Part shown: positions 54,757 to 64,000 of the stretch, piece by piece
How positions within the stretch are numbered: the first letter of the stretch is position 1
Layout of the letters: every line of letters begins with the position of its first letter
Origin: Symsagittifera roscoffensis
Lineage: Eukaryota > Xenacoelomorpha > Acoela > Convolutidae
Direction: 5' to 3'
Assembly: GCF_963678635.1 (NCBI RefSeq)
Contig: NC_087066.1
Coordinates: 5,733,954 to 5,797,953, forward strand
Length of the DNA: 64,000 bases
Position numbers and translations under genes: made by a program
The notes under the pieces: generated by a model
Told to the model about the DNA's origin: nothing
Seen by the model: the letters and a program-made list of their open reading frames with translations, nothing else
Database searches by the model: none

Positions 54757-55474
54757 CTGAAAAAGGTAAGTTTTATGCACAAAGTCTAGTGGGAGGTTTC
54801 AGTTAGTCAGAAACTATTAGTATAAATTACAAAAGCAAAACTGCATAAACCTTCATATATTAGCCTTTTCTTCGAACAAAGTGAAATGTAACAAATTTTC
54901 TCTCTACTTTAAAAATCTGCCCGGTAAAACTTAATATTTGGGTGGTATACTTCGTTTCGCATTATGCGTATTGCTACGAGGTGCATTTTGAAAGCAAGTT
55001 TGTACTTATGAAAATTGACCGTGTTATGCGTTGAGTTTTTGATAAAATTATGAAATAAAATTTACGATTGAGCTACGATTGAAAATAATTATCTGTCAGA
55101 TGCGCAGAGAAAAATTCCAAAAAGCGCAAAAAAATTGAATGCTAAGATAAAAAAAACTGTCACAGGTAACCACCCTAAGAAATCCATTACTCAAGATACT
55201 TTCGCTAAGATGGTGCAATTCTCTTCTACTATTAAAGTTGTCGTGAATTTGTGGAACAAATTATCTTAATTCACTTTTTTTAAATATCAGAGAAAAATTT
55301 TTCGCAATGGTTACTTTCAAAGTTTATCAAACGATCAACAGTGAAATAAACAGACATCATTAGCAGAAAAGCAAGCATAAGAATTGAGGAGCCCATCAAG
55401 TCACTGCAAATAAATAGTTTCCTTGTAATTCGATAGAAACAGCCATTCAATTAGTATACCAGAATTGTTGTTCT
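54757..55474. other. Upstream region or intron of the Ly6 gene
   Basis: AT-rich. From 55038 on it matches unit B again. A frame with FQKAQK, HPKKSITQDTFAKM and VVVNLWNKLS is broken here by stops but open in unit B. Confidence 0.5.
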
Positions 55475-56200
55475 ATGAGTGGACATGAACAATGGCCTAA
55501 AAGGAGTCATTGTTCTAATCATTTGAAAAATGCAAAGGAATTGAGAAATTTTGAGTTCGGGTGTATTTTAGTTATTTTTTTGTTTTCCACGCAAAATCAG
55601 GTACCACAAACAATCAACGGAATGGGTCGAGTTGTATATAATATTAAAATCCTTTTAGTCGAACGACAATAGAAAATTGGAAAAATTCTTTTCTCAGTGT
55701 CGAGTAAAACTTGTTTGAAATTGTAGAGTTTTGGTCTCACTTCCAGCTAATAAGGTCAGCGTGCAGGCATTCAATGAATTATTTTGGCTTAATTAAAGCC
55801 GTGAAAACTTAGTTTTGATTCAGCAAAGTTAATTTCTAGTAATTTTAGCGCCATTTTGCACATCATAATTTCAAAAAATCAAAAAACTTTTTCTAAAAAA
55901 TAGATAGGAAGCTTTTGTGATTTTTATAAATTTTCATTACAATTTTTTATTCGTTTTTTAAGCATTTTTTATAATGTTTTTTCTAAATGGTGTATTCGAC
56001 TATGATTGTCGAATATGTCTGATTTTTTTTATTCGTTCAGATCTTTTTCATCAAATCGCACAGAAAAACATCACTATTTTTAAAAAAATGTTTTTATTTT
56101 GTTACGACTATGGTCAAAATATTTTTTGCTATTTGCAAAATAGCCGGTTATGCTTGTTTTTGTTTTCATTTTTCTCAAAAAAACAATCGCACGGCGCCGA
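55475..56200 (+). repeat. Dispersed repeat, copy in unit A
   Basis: Matches 60243-60990 closely and 3440-4050 distantly. A 65-codon ORF (55475-55672) is kept in both duplicates but not in the distant copy, so I do not treat it as a gene. Confidence 0.65.
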
Positions 56201-56660
56201 TTTTGATATGTACTAAAGCTGTTAAACTAAGATTTTAAAAAATTAACAGAAAAAGTCTAAAAATGCCAAAAAGGTGGTGTTTAGTTTTTTATTTTCCAAA
56301 AACCTCCTTTAATTAAGTTAGAGCTTTTAGACTAAAACATTTACAAAATTCTTTCTCAAAAAACTCTTGCTATCCAAGTGGAACTTAAAATTATTCAACA
56401 TCGACTTTTAAAAAACATTCAACAAAAAATTTCCGTTTTTCTCGTTGTTTTCAAAATTTTATTGGAGCGATAACTTTTACTTGCTGATCAACTGGTTTTC
56501 TTTCTTCGATAATTGAATTGGAGATTTGAAGGAGTTCTCGAAAAAAAATGTAAACTCATATTCTATTGCTAAAATTTTTTTGTTTGATCTGAAAGTCAAG
56601 TGAATTCATACAATATCTTATTCATTGTTTCGAATGTAGGAGAAAGCGTATGAGAATTAA

Positions 56661-56877
56661 GTGACACACAATTTTTTATCAACCCGGGTATTTTAAAAAT
56701 TTCTTTTTCAGGATTTCAGTTACAGGACTCGTCAATAAGATCTACAAGGCAACAATTAGAAGCCCCAACTTGGGGCTTTTAATTCTTGCCTTGTAGATCT
56801 AATTGACGAGTCCTGTAACTGCAGTCCTGAATTTTTTTTAAAAAAAAACACCCGGGTTGATAAAAATTGCGTGTCAC
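56661..56877. mobile_element. 217-bp foldback element flanked by TTAA, unit A copy
   Basis: The two halves are near-perfect inverted repeats: GTGACACACAATTTTTTATC on the left, ATAAAAATTGCGTGTCAC on the right; CAGGACTCGTCAATAAGATC against GATCTAATTGACGAGTCCTG; and a central hairpin AGCCCCAACTTGGGGCT. TTAA stands at both ends (56657-56660, 56878-56881), as expected for a piggyBac-like target, but GAA and TTC extend the symmetry so the exact end is uncertain. The only sizeable asymmetry is an extra stretch near 56695-56710. Confidence 0.85.
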
Positions 56878-57540
56878 TTAATTCTTGAAGAAAAAATTAT
56901 TCCCTGTGCGGGTACGTCAAAAATTATCAAAGTTCGATCCAAAAAGCTCGAAACATACCTCGATCACAGTAGAAACATACCTTGAGCACCGTTTTCCGCG
57001 GCAAAACAAACATATTTACTATTATAAAAATTGTTGTTACGCTTATGACGCAAATTGAACAACAGAGTCTCAATAAAATGGATAAAAAGAGGATTCAAAA
57101 TTTACAAATGACTCCAATATTTTTTTCTGACGATAAATTGTAATTCAAGCTTCCGTAACCTTATACTAGCTCAAGTTCGCATCACAGACTTTTTTGGTAG
57201 AATAATATCTCGCTTGGGCAAAGCAAAATCGAGAAAAAATAAACATACCAGGTTTCGGTTGCTACGTTGCATGCTTGGGTCAAGCATGTTCGATCATATT
57301 TTTATTTGTACGAGAAAACCGAGCCCAGTTTCGACTAGTTTCGGTCGAGGCGTTTGAAGCATGCATAAAATGGGTTGAGACGGCCAACTCATATCGAATT
57401 TTGGTTAGTATGGTCAGTATGGTCATCTAAGTACTTTAGCCTTTAAGGCCAAATTTAAACTTCACGTAAAAATGTTAAGGTATTTCGACCCCTTGCCGAC
57501 GACAAAATTATATCTGGTATAACTGATGGAGGATAAGAAT

Positions 57541-57562
57541 TGGGGGGGGGGGGGGGGGGGGT
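57541..57562. repeat. Long poly-G run, unit B
   Basis: About 20 consecutive G preceded by AATT and followed by TTCGCGGGATAAG; counterpart of the run at 51799. Confidence 0.85.
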
Positions 57563-58564
57563 TCGCGGGATAAGAATTGGTGGGGGGCATGGGGGACGGT
57601 TGATCTTGTTTTACAAGGATTTTAGTCAATTTTGGTATCTGTAACGAAAAGTAACAAAAGTTTTCATTTTGTTTCTGTCATTCAAAAATTTGAAGAAAAA
57701 AAAGTAGTGAAAAAAAATCGATTTAAAATCGATTTGGATTTATTTCTTTTTAGGTCAGATTTAAGATCCTTTCGAAACGATTTAAAATCCACTGGAATCG
57801 ATTTCTTAAGCGTTGAAATTAAATCGATTTAAATTGATTTAAAATCGATCCAAATTGATCTGATTTTTTCTTTTTGATTAACTTACTTTTTTACAACTTA
57901 AATCGATTTCAATTTAGTTTGCATACTTTTTTCATACTAAAATCGATCGAAATCCATTTTTGTCAGTCCGGGTAGTGCACTGCGTTAAATTTTTTCCTGG
58001 TAAGAGGGAATGCTGTGACGTGCTTTGTTCAATCGCGTGGTTTATACCACTGGAGGTCAGTTAATAGTTAGTACCAGTTGCCAGTTTTCACTCAAAATCT
58101 AATGGTCTTTGAGATTCAGTGGCCGTATTTCAAAACTCGATGGTGGTCTTAAGCTTAATTTCTCATCGAATTCACTTGTTTTATTATTTTAACATACTGG
58201 AATTTTTGAAGACTCAATTAGGGTTAAAAATTACGGTTTGTTTTGAGCTGAATGCTCTAAAATTGAGCGTAACTTGATGATAACATAAATATGAAGATGT
58301 GCAACAACTGAAAGATTCCAAAGATTAGCAGTACTCGAATGAAAAATTATTCTGATGTCTTTACTGTTGGTATTAATCACAGATATGACCGTTCTGAACG
58401 GACTAGATGTTTTAAAACGTATGGGCACTGCTTTAATAACAACGCTGTGTCTCTTGAAGAAATAGAAAATTCTACAAAACTCAGTGGCTAAATTATACCA
58501 CGCCAAAAACAGTAAAAGCAAAGAAAACTTCTTTAAATTATGCTTTTTAGACAAGAAGTACACC

Positions 58565-58923
58565 GCATTATGGCTGAAAACTGTCTAGATTCGAACTATG
58601 CAGAACGAATTTAATTCGCAGCATTAGTCAAGGATTTGCTCAAATTGTGCAATTTGCACATCGAAGATCCCTTCAATCTCGACAACACATGGAATCAAAC
58701 GGAAAGCAAAGAAGACGATGACAATGAATTGGACCAATTAGATGAATCAGATGAATTGGATGATCATTTTGACAATGTTACTTATTTGAGAGCAGAGGAG
58801 CCAAGTAACACAACTGAAGTTGAAGACGAAGAGTCAAATGATGAAAATGAGGGGTCAAGTGTATCTTTAGAGGGCGAGTCTTTTATTGAGAGGCTGTTTC
58901 ATTGGGTTATGCCTTGGGGCTAG
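58565..58923 (+). pseudogene. Small acidic ORF, unit B copy with a nonsense codon
   Basis: Aligns without indels to 52819-53174. CGAATTTCAGAC of unit A is CGAATTTAATTC here, a TAA. After it the frame is open for 96 codons to the same end (ERLFHWVMPWG). Most base differences between the copies change the amino acid. Confidence 0.6.
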
Positions 58924-59257
58924 AGTCAACCCATATATTCGGTTCAAAGGGTCACGTATAAATGCAACTATTGCGGTTTCGGGTCACATTGGCCATAGAA
59001 TTAATTCAAATTTTTGAATTTATAGTAACTCAAAGCAAACTGAAAAAAAAATTGTTCTCTTTAGAGCCTATTAACTACAAAACGAACTCTTTTTTTTCTA
59101 TCAAGATTCGAAATGAAATCTGTGAAGAAGATATTTTGCTAATTTGCAGTGTAGTTTGAAAAACTTATAATCAGATTTCCGTTCTTTTTGTTCGGAAACT
59201 ATTGAAAAAAAATGCTTCTGATCTCGAAAAAGAAAAGCCACATTAAGCATAGTCATG

Positions 59258-59345
59258 AAAATAATATAATAATATTATTATGAAAATGATATTATTATGA
59301 AAATACATTACATTAGTATGAAAATAGTATTATAGTATAAAAATA
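59258..59345. repeat. ATTATTATGAAAAT microsatellite-like patch
   Basis: Repeats of ATTATTATGAAAATRATA and shorter variants, present only in unit B. Confidence 0.7.
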
Positions 59346-59608
59346 TTATTTTAAACTAAAGCAAAAGGTTGCAGCTGTAAAATACACATAATTCCAGAGC
59401 GATCAAAATATCTGACATGAGTCAAACAGAATCGATGAAAATCAAAACATGCCGTACACTTGATCAAGCAGTTCAAAAAGAAGATGTTGCCTCGAGTCAG
59501 AAACATTTTGACATTATTTTAACCAAACTCAATCAAAAAGAGCAAAAAAAAAGAGTTAAAATATAAAAATTAAATTCTTAAATTATAATTTTCGGGAATA
59601 CGCATTTG

Positions 59609-59801
59609 CAAATCATATTATCTTAAAACAAACAATCTTTGTAAACTAAAAGCTACAGCTAAACTGAATGCAGACTTTTGATACAATCTACTGGTTGTTA
59701 AGTTTGGAACTGTGGACGCTTTTCTGGGCAGTGTGTTGCGGAGGTTACATGGCGTGTCTGGACTGCTGTTCTGGCAACATATCTTCTGCACTGTCTTGTT
59801 G
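59609..59801 (-). pseudogene. Remnant of the Ly6/uPAR last exon, unit B
   Basis: Near-identical to 53885-54077 but stops abruptly after the equivalent of GGTACAACAAGACAG. The upstream half of the exon, its acceptor and the previous exon are deleted, so no protein can be made. Confidence 0.85.
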
Positions 59802-60117
59802 TACTTATTTATACTATGAAATAAAATTTACGATTGAACTACGATTGAAAATAATTATATGTCAGATGCGCAGAGAAAAATTTCAAAAAGCGCAAAAAAA
59901 ATTGAATGCTAAGTTCAAGAAAACTGTCACAGATAACCACCCTAAGAAATCCATTACTCAAGATACTTTCGCTAAGATGGTGCAATTCTCTTCTACTATT
60001 AAAGTTGTCGTGAATTTGTGGAACAAATTATCTTCATTCACTTTTTTTAAATATCAGAGAAAAATTTTTCGCTATGGTTACTTTCAAAAGTTTATCAAAC
60101 GATCAACAGTGAAATAA
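59668..60117 (+). other. Chimeric 149-codon ORF created by the deletion in unit B
   Basis: The plus strand reads through the antisense of the Ly6 exon (WLLSLELWTLFWAVCCGGY, then several Cys) across the deletion joint near 59802 into a basic segment (FQKAQKKLNAKFKKTVTD, HPKKSITQDTFAKM, VVVNLWNKLSSFTFF). In unit A the second half is interrupted by stops and the joint does not exist. No sign of expression can be read from the sequence. Confidence 0.4.
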
Positions 60118-60242
60118 ACAGACATCATTAGCAGAAAAGCAAGCATAAGAATTGAGGAGCCCATCAAGTCACTGCAAATAAATAGTTTCCTTGTAATTCG
60201 ATAGAAACAGCCATTCAATTAGTATACCAGAATTGTTGTTCT

Positions 60243-60990
60243 ATGAGTGGACATGAACAATGGCCTAAAAGGAGTCATTGTTCTAATCATTTGAAAAATG
60301 CAAAGGAATTGAGAAATTTTGAGTTCGGGTGTATTTTAGTTATTTTTTTGTTTTCCACGCAAAATCAGGTACCACAAACAATCAACGGAATGGTTCAAGA
60401 TGTATATCATATTAAAACCTTTTTAGTCGAACGACAATAGAAAATTGGAAAAAATCTTTTCTCAGTGTCGAGTAAAACTTGTTTGAAATTGTACAGTTTT
60501 GGTCTAACTTCCAGCTAATAAGGTCAGCGTGCAGGCATTCAATGAATTATTTAGGCTTAATTAAAGCCGTGAAAACTTAGTTTTATTTCAGCAAAGTTAA
60601 TTTTTAGGGATTTTAGCGCCATTTTGCGCATCATAATTTCAAAAAGTCAAAAAAGTTTTTCTAAAAAATAGATAGAAAGCTTTTGTGATTTTTATAAATT
60701 TTCATTACAATTTTTTTTTCGTTTTTGAAGCATTTTTTATACGAATGTTTTTTCTAAATGGTGTATTCGACTATGATTGTCGAATATGCTTAATTTTTAT
60801 TAGTCTTTCAGATTTTTTTTCATCAAATTGCACAGAAAAAAAATATCACTAATTTTAAAAAAATGTTTTATTTTTGTTACGACTATGGTCAAAATATTTT
60901 TTGCTATTTGCAAAATAGCCGGTTATGCTTGTTTTTGTTTTCATTTTTCTCAAGAAACAATCGCACGACACCAATTTTGATATGTACTAA
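60243..60990 (+). repeat. Dispersed repeat, copy in unit B
   Basis: Close match of 55475-56200. Confidence 0.7.
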
Positions 60991-61379
60991 AGCTGTTAAG
61001 CTAAGATTTTAAAAAATTAACAGAAAAAGTCTAAAAATGCCAAAAGGTGGTGTTTAGTTTTTTATTTTCCAAAAACCTCCTCTAATTAAGTTAGAGCATT
61101 TAGACTAAAATGTTTACAAAATTCTTGCTCAAAAAACTCTTGCTATCCAAGTGGAACTTAAAATTAGTCAACATCGACTTTTAAAAAATACTCAACAAAA
61201 AATTTCCGTTTTTCTCGTTGTTTTCAAAATTTTATTTGAGCGATAACTTTTACTTGCTGATCAACTGGTTTTCTTCCTTCGATAATTGAATTGGAGATTT
61301 GAAGGAGTTCTCAAAAAAAACTGTAAACTCATATTCTATTGCTGAAATTTTTTTGTTTGATCTGAAAGTCAAGTGAATT

Positions 61380-61893
61380 TATGAATAGATGCTCAACTAA
61401 TGAATCAATTCTGCCAAAATTTCCATCTCTCTTTTCGAAAGTTTTTGCGATTAACAATTCATGTAATGAATAGTGCTAAAAATTTCATTTATTCTCGTTT
61501 TATTTATAGCGCTCAATGAGAAGCTATTTTTTAAACGTACGAGACACTACGGATTGGTAAAACCACGTAATATTCACAATCGGCGAAGATAACTGCAACA
61601 AAGTTGTTGCTTTTTTTCACTAGAGTTTTTTTCATAGTTGCGAGAAAAAGGTTGAGTGATTTTCTCGTTTTAATGCTTCAGAACTAGTTGTAAAATCAAG
61701 CCTATCCGCCTAAATATTTACCTATGAGAGTTAAGATTTATGGTTTTCTTATATTCAGGGTCCCTGTATTTGAAAACAAAACCAAAAAAATTCATAGAAT
61801 GTGAAAACCAAAAAGTCTGCGAATCGATGGTTTATAAGACAATGCTAGTCGAACAGCTTCATAAAATGAAAAAAATTACTACTCACCGAGTAT
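61380..61893. other. Segment present only in unit B
   Basis: Between GTCAAGTGAATTT and CATGCAATATCTTATTC, which are adjacent in unit A (near 56606). About 515 bp, AT-rich, no inverted ends, no clear target duplication. Either an insertion in B or a deletion in A. Confidence 0.65.
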
Positions 61894-61948
61894 TCATGCA
61901 ATATCTTATTCATTGTTTCGAATGTAGGAGAAAGCGTATGAGAATTAA

Positions 61949-62165
61949 GTGACACACAATTTTTTATCAACCCGGGTATTTTAAAAATTTCTTTTTCAGG
62001 ATTTCAGTTACAGGACTCGTCAATAAGATCTACAAGGCAACAATTAGAAGCCCCAACTTGGGGCTTTTAATTCTTGCCTTGTAGATCTAATTGACGAGTC
62101 CTGTAACTGCAGTCCTGAAGTTTTTTTTAAAAAAAACACCCGGGTTGATAAAAATTGCGTGTCAC
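61949..62165. mobile_element. 217-bp foldback element, unit B copy
   Basis: Same as 56661-56877 with very few differences, TTAA at 61945-61948 and 62166-62169. Confidence 0.85.
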
Positions 62166-62198
62166 TTAATTCTTGAAGAAAATGTTATTCCCTGTGCA

Positions 62199-62858
62199 AG
62201 AAAATTATACCAATAAACACCAGATTAGTTAGATACAACCAAAACCCTATTACGAAGACGACCGATAATTGTGTTGTTTGCCCAAATCCCATTTTTTCCT
62301 GATACCATTTTCAATTTTCTGACTGTTTTACTCTAGACATATCGCTGGTTCTAGACAATCGTAAATTAATTGAAAAACACTTGATGAATTAAAAACACTC
62401 TATCGACTTGAATGGACGCAATTTAATCTTTTTTAGGAACGTCAAACCATCTGGTTGACACTACACGACTCGTTTTGTTTCCTATGATGTATCTGGTAAA
62501 AAAAAAATACTACATGACATTTATAATTGATACATAACCGATTGATTCTCAAAATGGAGATCATTGTTCGACTGCCTGCTATTCGATTGTCTTGCGAAAC
62601 AATGGAGTCTTTTGTGCTCAAAAACCTGCTTCACAATTCCAAACACATTGTAGAAATCCCTAATTTGGTGTTAACTTATATACCCTGTTAAAAACAAAAA
62701 ACGTAAAAACTAAAATCCGCGAGAAAAATTTACATTACCAAGTTACGAAAACAACGGCTAAAGCATTTCGACCGACAAAAATTAATTTTTTGGAAGTTTC
62801 AAAAAGAAAGATATCAAAATTCTATTAAACGCAGACAAACTTTAGATAAACGGGAGAA
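62199..62858 (+). promoter_or_regulatory. Upstream region of SSWC-2 with a possible TATA box
   Basis: AT-rich single-copy sequence. TTATATACC at 62677-62685 could be a TATA box about 175 bases before the start codon. No other regulatory site recognised. Confidence 0.3.
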
Positions 62859-63071
62859 ATGGAACCCTGGATACTTCGGTTATTACTGGTTATAACAGTT
62901 GTAACTAATGTGGTCTACTCTTGTTACCAGAGCAGTTGGTGTGTGGAAGAGGACTGGCTCGCCCCACCTGGGACCCTGGGCGGTGACAGTGACTGTGTCA
63001 AGAAGTCCAGAGTGAAGTCTGGACAGGGGTTCTGTGTGGTCCAGAGGGATGCCACCAACGGGCATCCCGTG
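62859..63071 (+). CDS. SSWC-2, secreted cysteine-rich protein, first coding exon
   Basis: ATG at 62859 after AGAA; 71 codons to a CCCGTG|GTAAGT donor in phase 0. It encodes a signal peptide with the core LLLVITVVTNVVY, then CYQSSWC, a tryptophan, a mid cysteine (SDCVKK) and GQGFCVVQRD. The spacing SSWC - W - C - FC.VQ.D is shared with the exon at 21042-21187. The start fits because the signal peptide follows at once and there is no upstream Met in frame nearby. Likely secreted or membrane-tethered and disulfide-bonded. The next exon, 660 bases on, agrees in phase. Confidence 0.8.
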
Positions 63072-63154
63072 GTAAGTAAATTTTTTCCAGTTCGAAAAAA
63101 TTATTAATGCACACATATGGTGTTGATGACAGAATAGCTGCAGTAGATCACGAG

Positions 63155-63385
63155 GTCGAGGGAGGCCCCCCCCCATCCCCCCCCCCCCCCACCTCACATA
63201 AGCATCTATTTATTGGTGTAACGAGGGGGTTTTACAAGGCTAAGTATGAAGATCAAATATGTTTGCATAGCCTTATTAGTCCACCTATATTGCTTGCCCA
63301 TTTCTAAAAAATCGGACAATGTGAACAGAAGAATTATTTGTAAAAGTTCACAGGTGGGGGAGAAGAAAAGCGCCCTTGAATTTGA
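63155..63385. mobile_element. MITE, GGCTCTTTTCC family, copy 4, with degraded left end
   Basis: CCCACCTCACATAAGCATC, GGTGTAACGAGGGGGTTTTAC and AGGTGGGGGAGAAGAAAAGC follow the element at 999-1211 base for base with substitutions. The left inverted end has turned into runs of C (63167-63191). It lies in the first intron of SSWC-2. Confidence 0.7.
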
Positions 63386-63730
63386 CTTTTTCATCCTTGC
63401 TTTGGTACCGTTTTCCAACACTCATTTGGAGCACTTAAAGTTTTTCAAAAACCTGAATTTTTCTTCGATTTTTTGGCCTGTTCTTCAATGAAAACTAACG
63501 AGAGCATTTGTGCATCTTTTCAAATTTTTATTCCCGCGACGTGCAGAAAATGTGACGTGAAACCCATGGAAAGAGCCTTTTTATTTATTCGAGAGAGCTC
63601 GGAAAAATAGTTTAAAATACAAACCGACGAAAACGAACTGTCTGCTATGATCAATTAAGCCTTTCAACTTGAACTCCTGTTCTTGAAATGGAGTATGGGC
63701 CGGATATATTTACATGTACACTTTTTGCAG
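63386..63730. other. SSWC-2 intron
   Basis: AT-rich, ending with a CTTTTTGCAG acceptor. Nothing else seen. Confidence 0.6.
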
Positions 63731-63937
63731 AGATACCGTGCGATCTCGCCTGGCAGTGACGTCAGTCCTCACGACATCTGCTTCGAGTACGGCATCTCCC
63801 CCGTGGAGAAGGACGAATTCCTCGTCTGTGTGGGGGAGGAGTGCAACAGAGCTGACAACATAGCGGGGGAGCCATTCCTCAAGTGTGCACAGATCGAGAA
63901 CATGTTTGGAAAAGACGAGGACCAAAATCAGGCATGA
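63731..63937 (+). CDS. SSWC-2, second coding exon
   Basis: After CTTTTTGCAG, in phase 0, 68 codons and TGA (63935-63937). It has RYRAI, SPHDICFEYGISP, FLVCVGEECN and LKCAQIENMFGKDEDQ, aligned with the exon at 35785-35982 of SSWC-1 (RYRAL, SEICDKYGV, MFQICD, MTCDEIEEKYG). The C-x4-CN ending resembles the last loop of Ly6/uPAR domains. The frame either ends at this TGA or leaves by an unseen donor before it; SSWC-1 splices at the equivalent place. GC content is high for this window. No GPI or transmembrane signal is visible in the part seen. Confidence 0.75.
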   Translation, partial: RYRAISPGSDVSPHDICFEYGISPVEKDEFLVCVGEECNRADNIAGEPFLKCAQIENMFGKDEDQNQA

Positions 63938-64000
63938 TACCTTCATCACCATCGGGTATTTTCCATTATAGCCCCCCCCCCCAGCTTATTAAAAATGTAT
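63938..64000. other. Window end, downstream of the SSWC-2 stop
   Basis: Includes a run of C near 63974. Nothing else seen. Confidence 0.4.

Larger units (their letters stand above)
51060..56909 (+). repeat. Segmental duplication unit A
   Basis: Starts near GTCAAAATTATCAAACTTCG and ends with ATTCCCTGTGC. The same order of sequences recurs in 56914-62198. Unit A contains the right arm of the inverted-arm element, an acidic ORF, the Ly6/uPAR exons, a dispersed repeat and the foldback element. Confidence 0.9.
56914..62198 (+). repeat. Segmental duplication unit B
   Basis: Second copy of 51060-56909 in direct orientation. Main differences: a deletion of about 970 bp equivalent to 54078-55037 (Ly6 gene), a microsatellite-like patch at 59258-59345 in place of other sequence, and about 515 bp (61380-61893) absent from unit A. 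Confidence 0.9.

Noticed and set aside
55475-55672. 65-codon ORF kept in both duplication units
   Set aside because: Kept because the units are nearly identical; not open in the older copy at 3.4-4.0 kb.
62883-63197. Minus-strand ORF of 104 codons
   Set aside because: Antisense to the first SSWC-2 exon.

Overview
This is a metazoan, probably invertebrate, nuclear genome fragment. It is AT-rich, its genes are split by long GT-AG introns, the exons are short and encode small surface or secreted proteins, and it carries Ty3/gypsy, BEL/Pao and LINE retroelements plus small inverted-repeat elements. The species cannot be named from the sequence. No bacterial operon, CRISPR array or rRNA gene was seen.

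Left part (1-21 kb): two minus-strand genes for four-pass membrane proteins of claudin/PMP22-like layout lie side by side. The complete-looking one (five exons between 15.66 and 2.42 kb, reading phases agreeing at every junction) encodes TM1, a first extracellular loop with an LW-x2-C motif, TM2 to TM4, and an acidic Asp/Ser tail. The second (exons at 2176-2139 and 1744-1523) runs off the left edge. Their introns hold a small inverted-repeat element family, a 2.6 kb field of a GGAATCCGC-type palindrome, a direct duplication of about 550 bp, and a decayed Ty3/gypsy copy (12.1-13.7 kb). A 5'-truncated LINE lies at 16.3-16.9 kb.

Middle (21-49 kb): plus-strand exons at 21.0, 35.8 and 46.9 kb fit one gene (SSWC-1) for a cysteine-rich secreted protein. 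Its introns of 14.6 and 10.9 kb are swollen by a Ty3/gypsy element with nearly identical LTRs and a 5-bp target duplication (21.6-28.1 kb), a BEL/Pao integrase plus LTR fragment whose LTR carries canonical RNA polymerase III A and B boxes (29.5-30.8 kb), and an older minus-strand Ty3/gypsy element (38.6-45.0 kb). A third gypsy relic lies at 47.7-48.3 kb.

Right part (49-64 kb): a 3 kb element with long inverted arms built of AAATCGATTT-like repeats overlaps the start of a tandem segmental duplication (unit A about 51.06-56.91 kb, unit B about 56.91-62.20 kb). Unit A holds the two last exons of a minus-strand Ly6/uPAR gene. In unit B a deletion of about 1 kb destroyed that gene and made a chimeric ORF. 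Both units end in a 217-bp near-perfect foldback flanked by TTAA. At 62.86 kb starts SSWC-2, a paralogue of SSWC-1 with a signal peptide.

All exons assigned to host genes encode signal-peptide, disulfide-rich or four-pass membrane proteins, so the locus looks like a neighbourhood of tandemly expanding cell-surface genes being invaded by retroelements. All calls come from reading the sequence; no database search was made.
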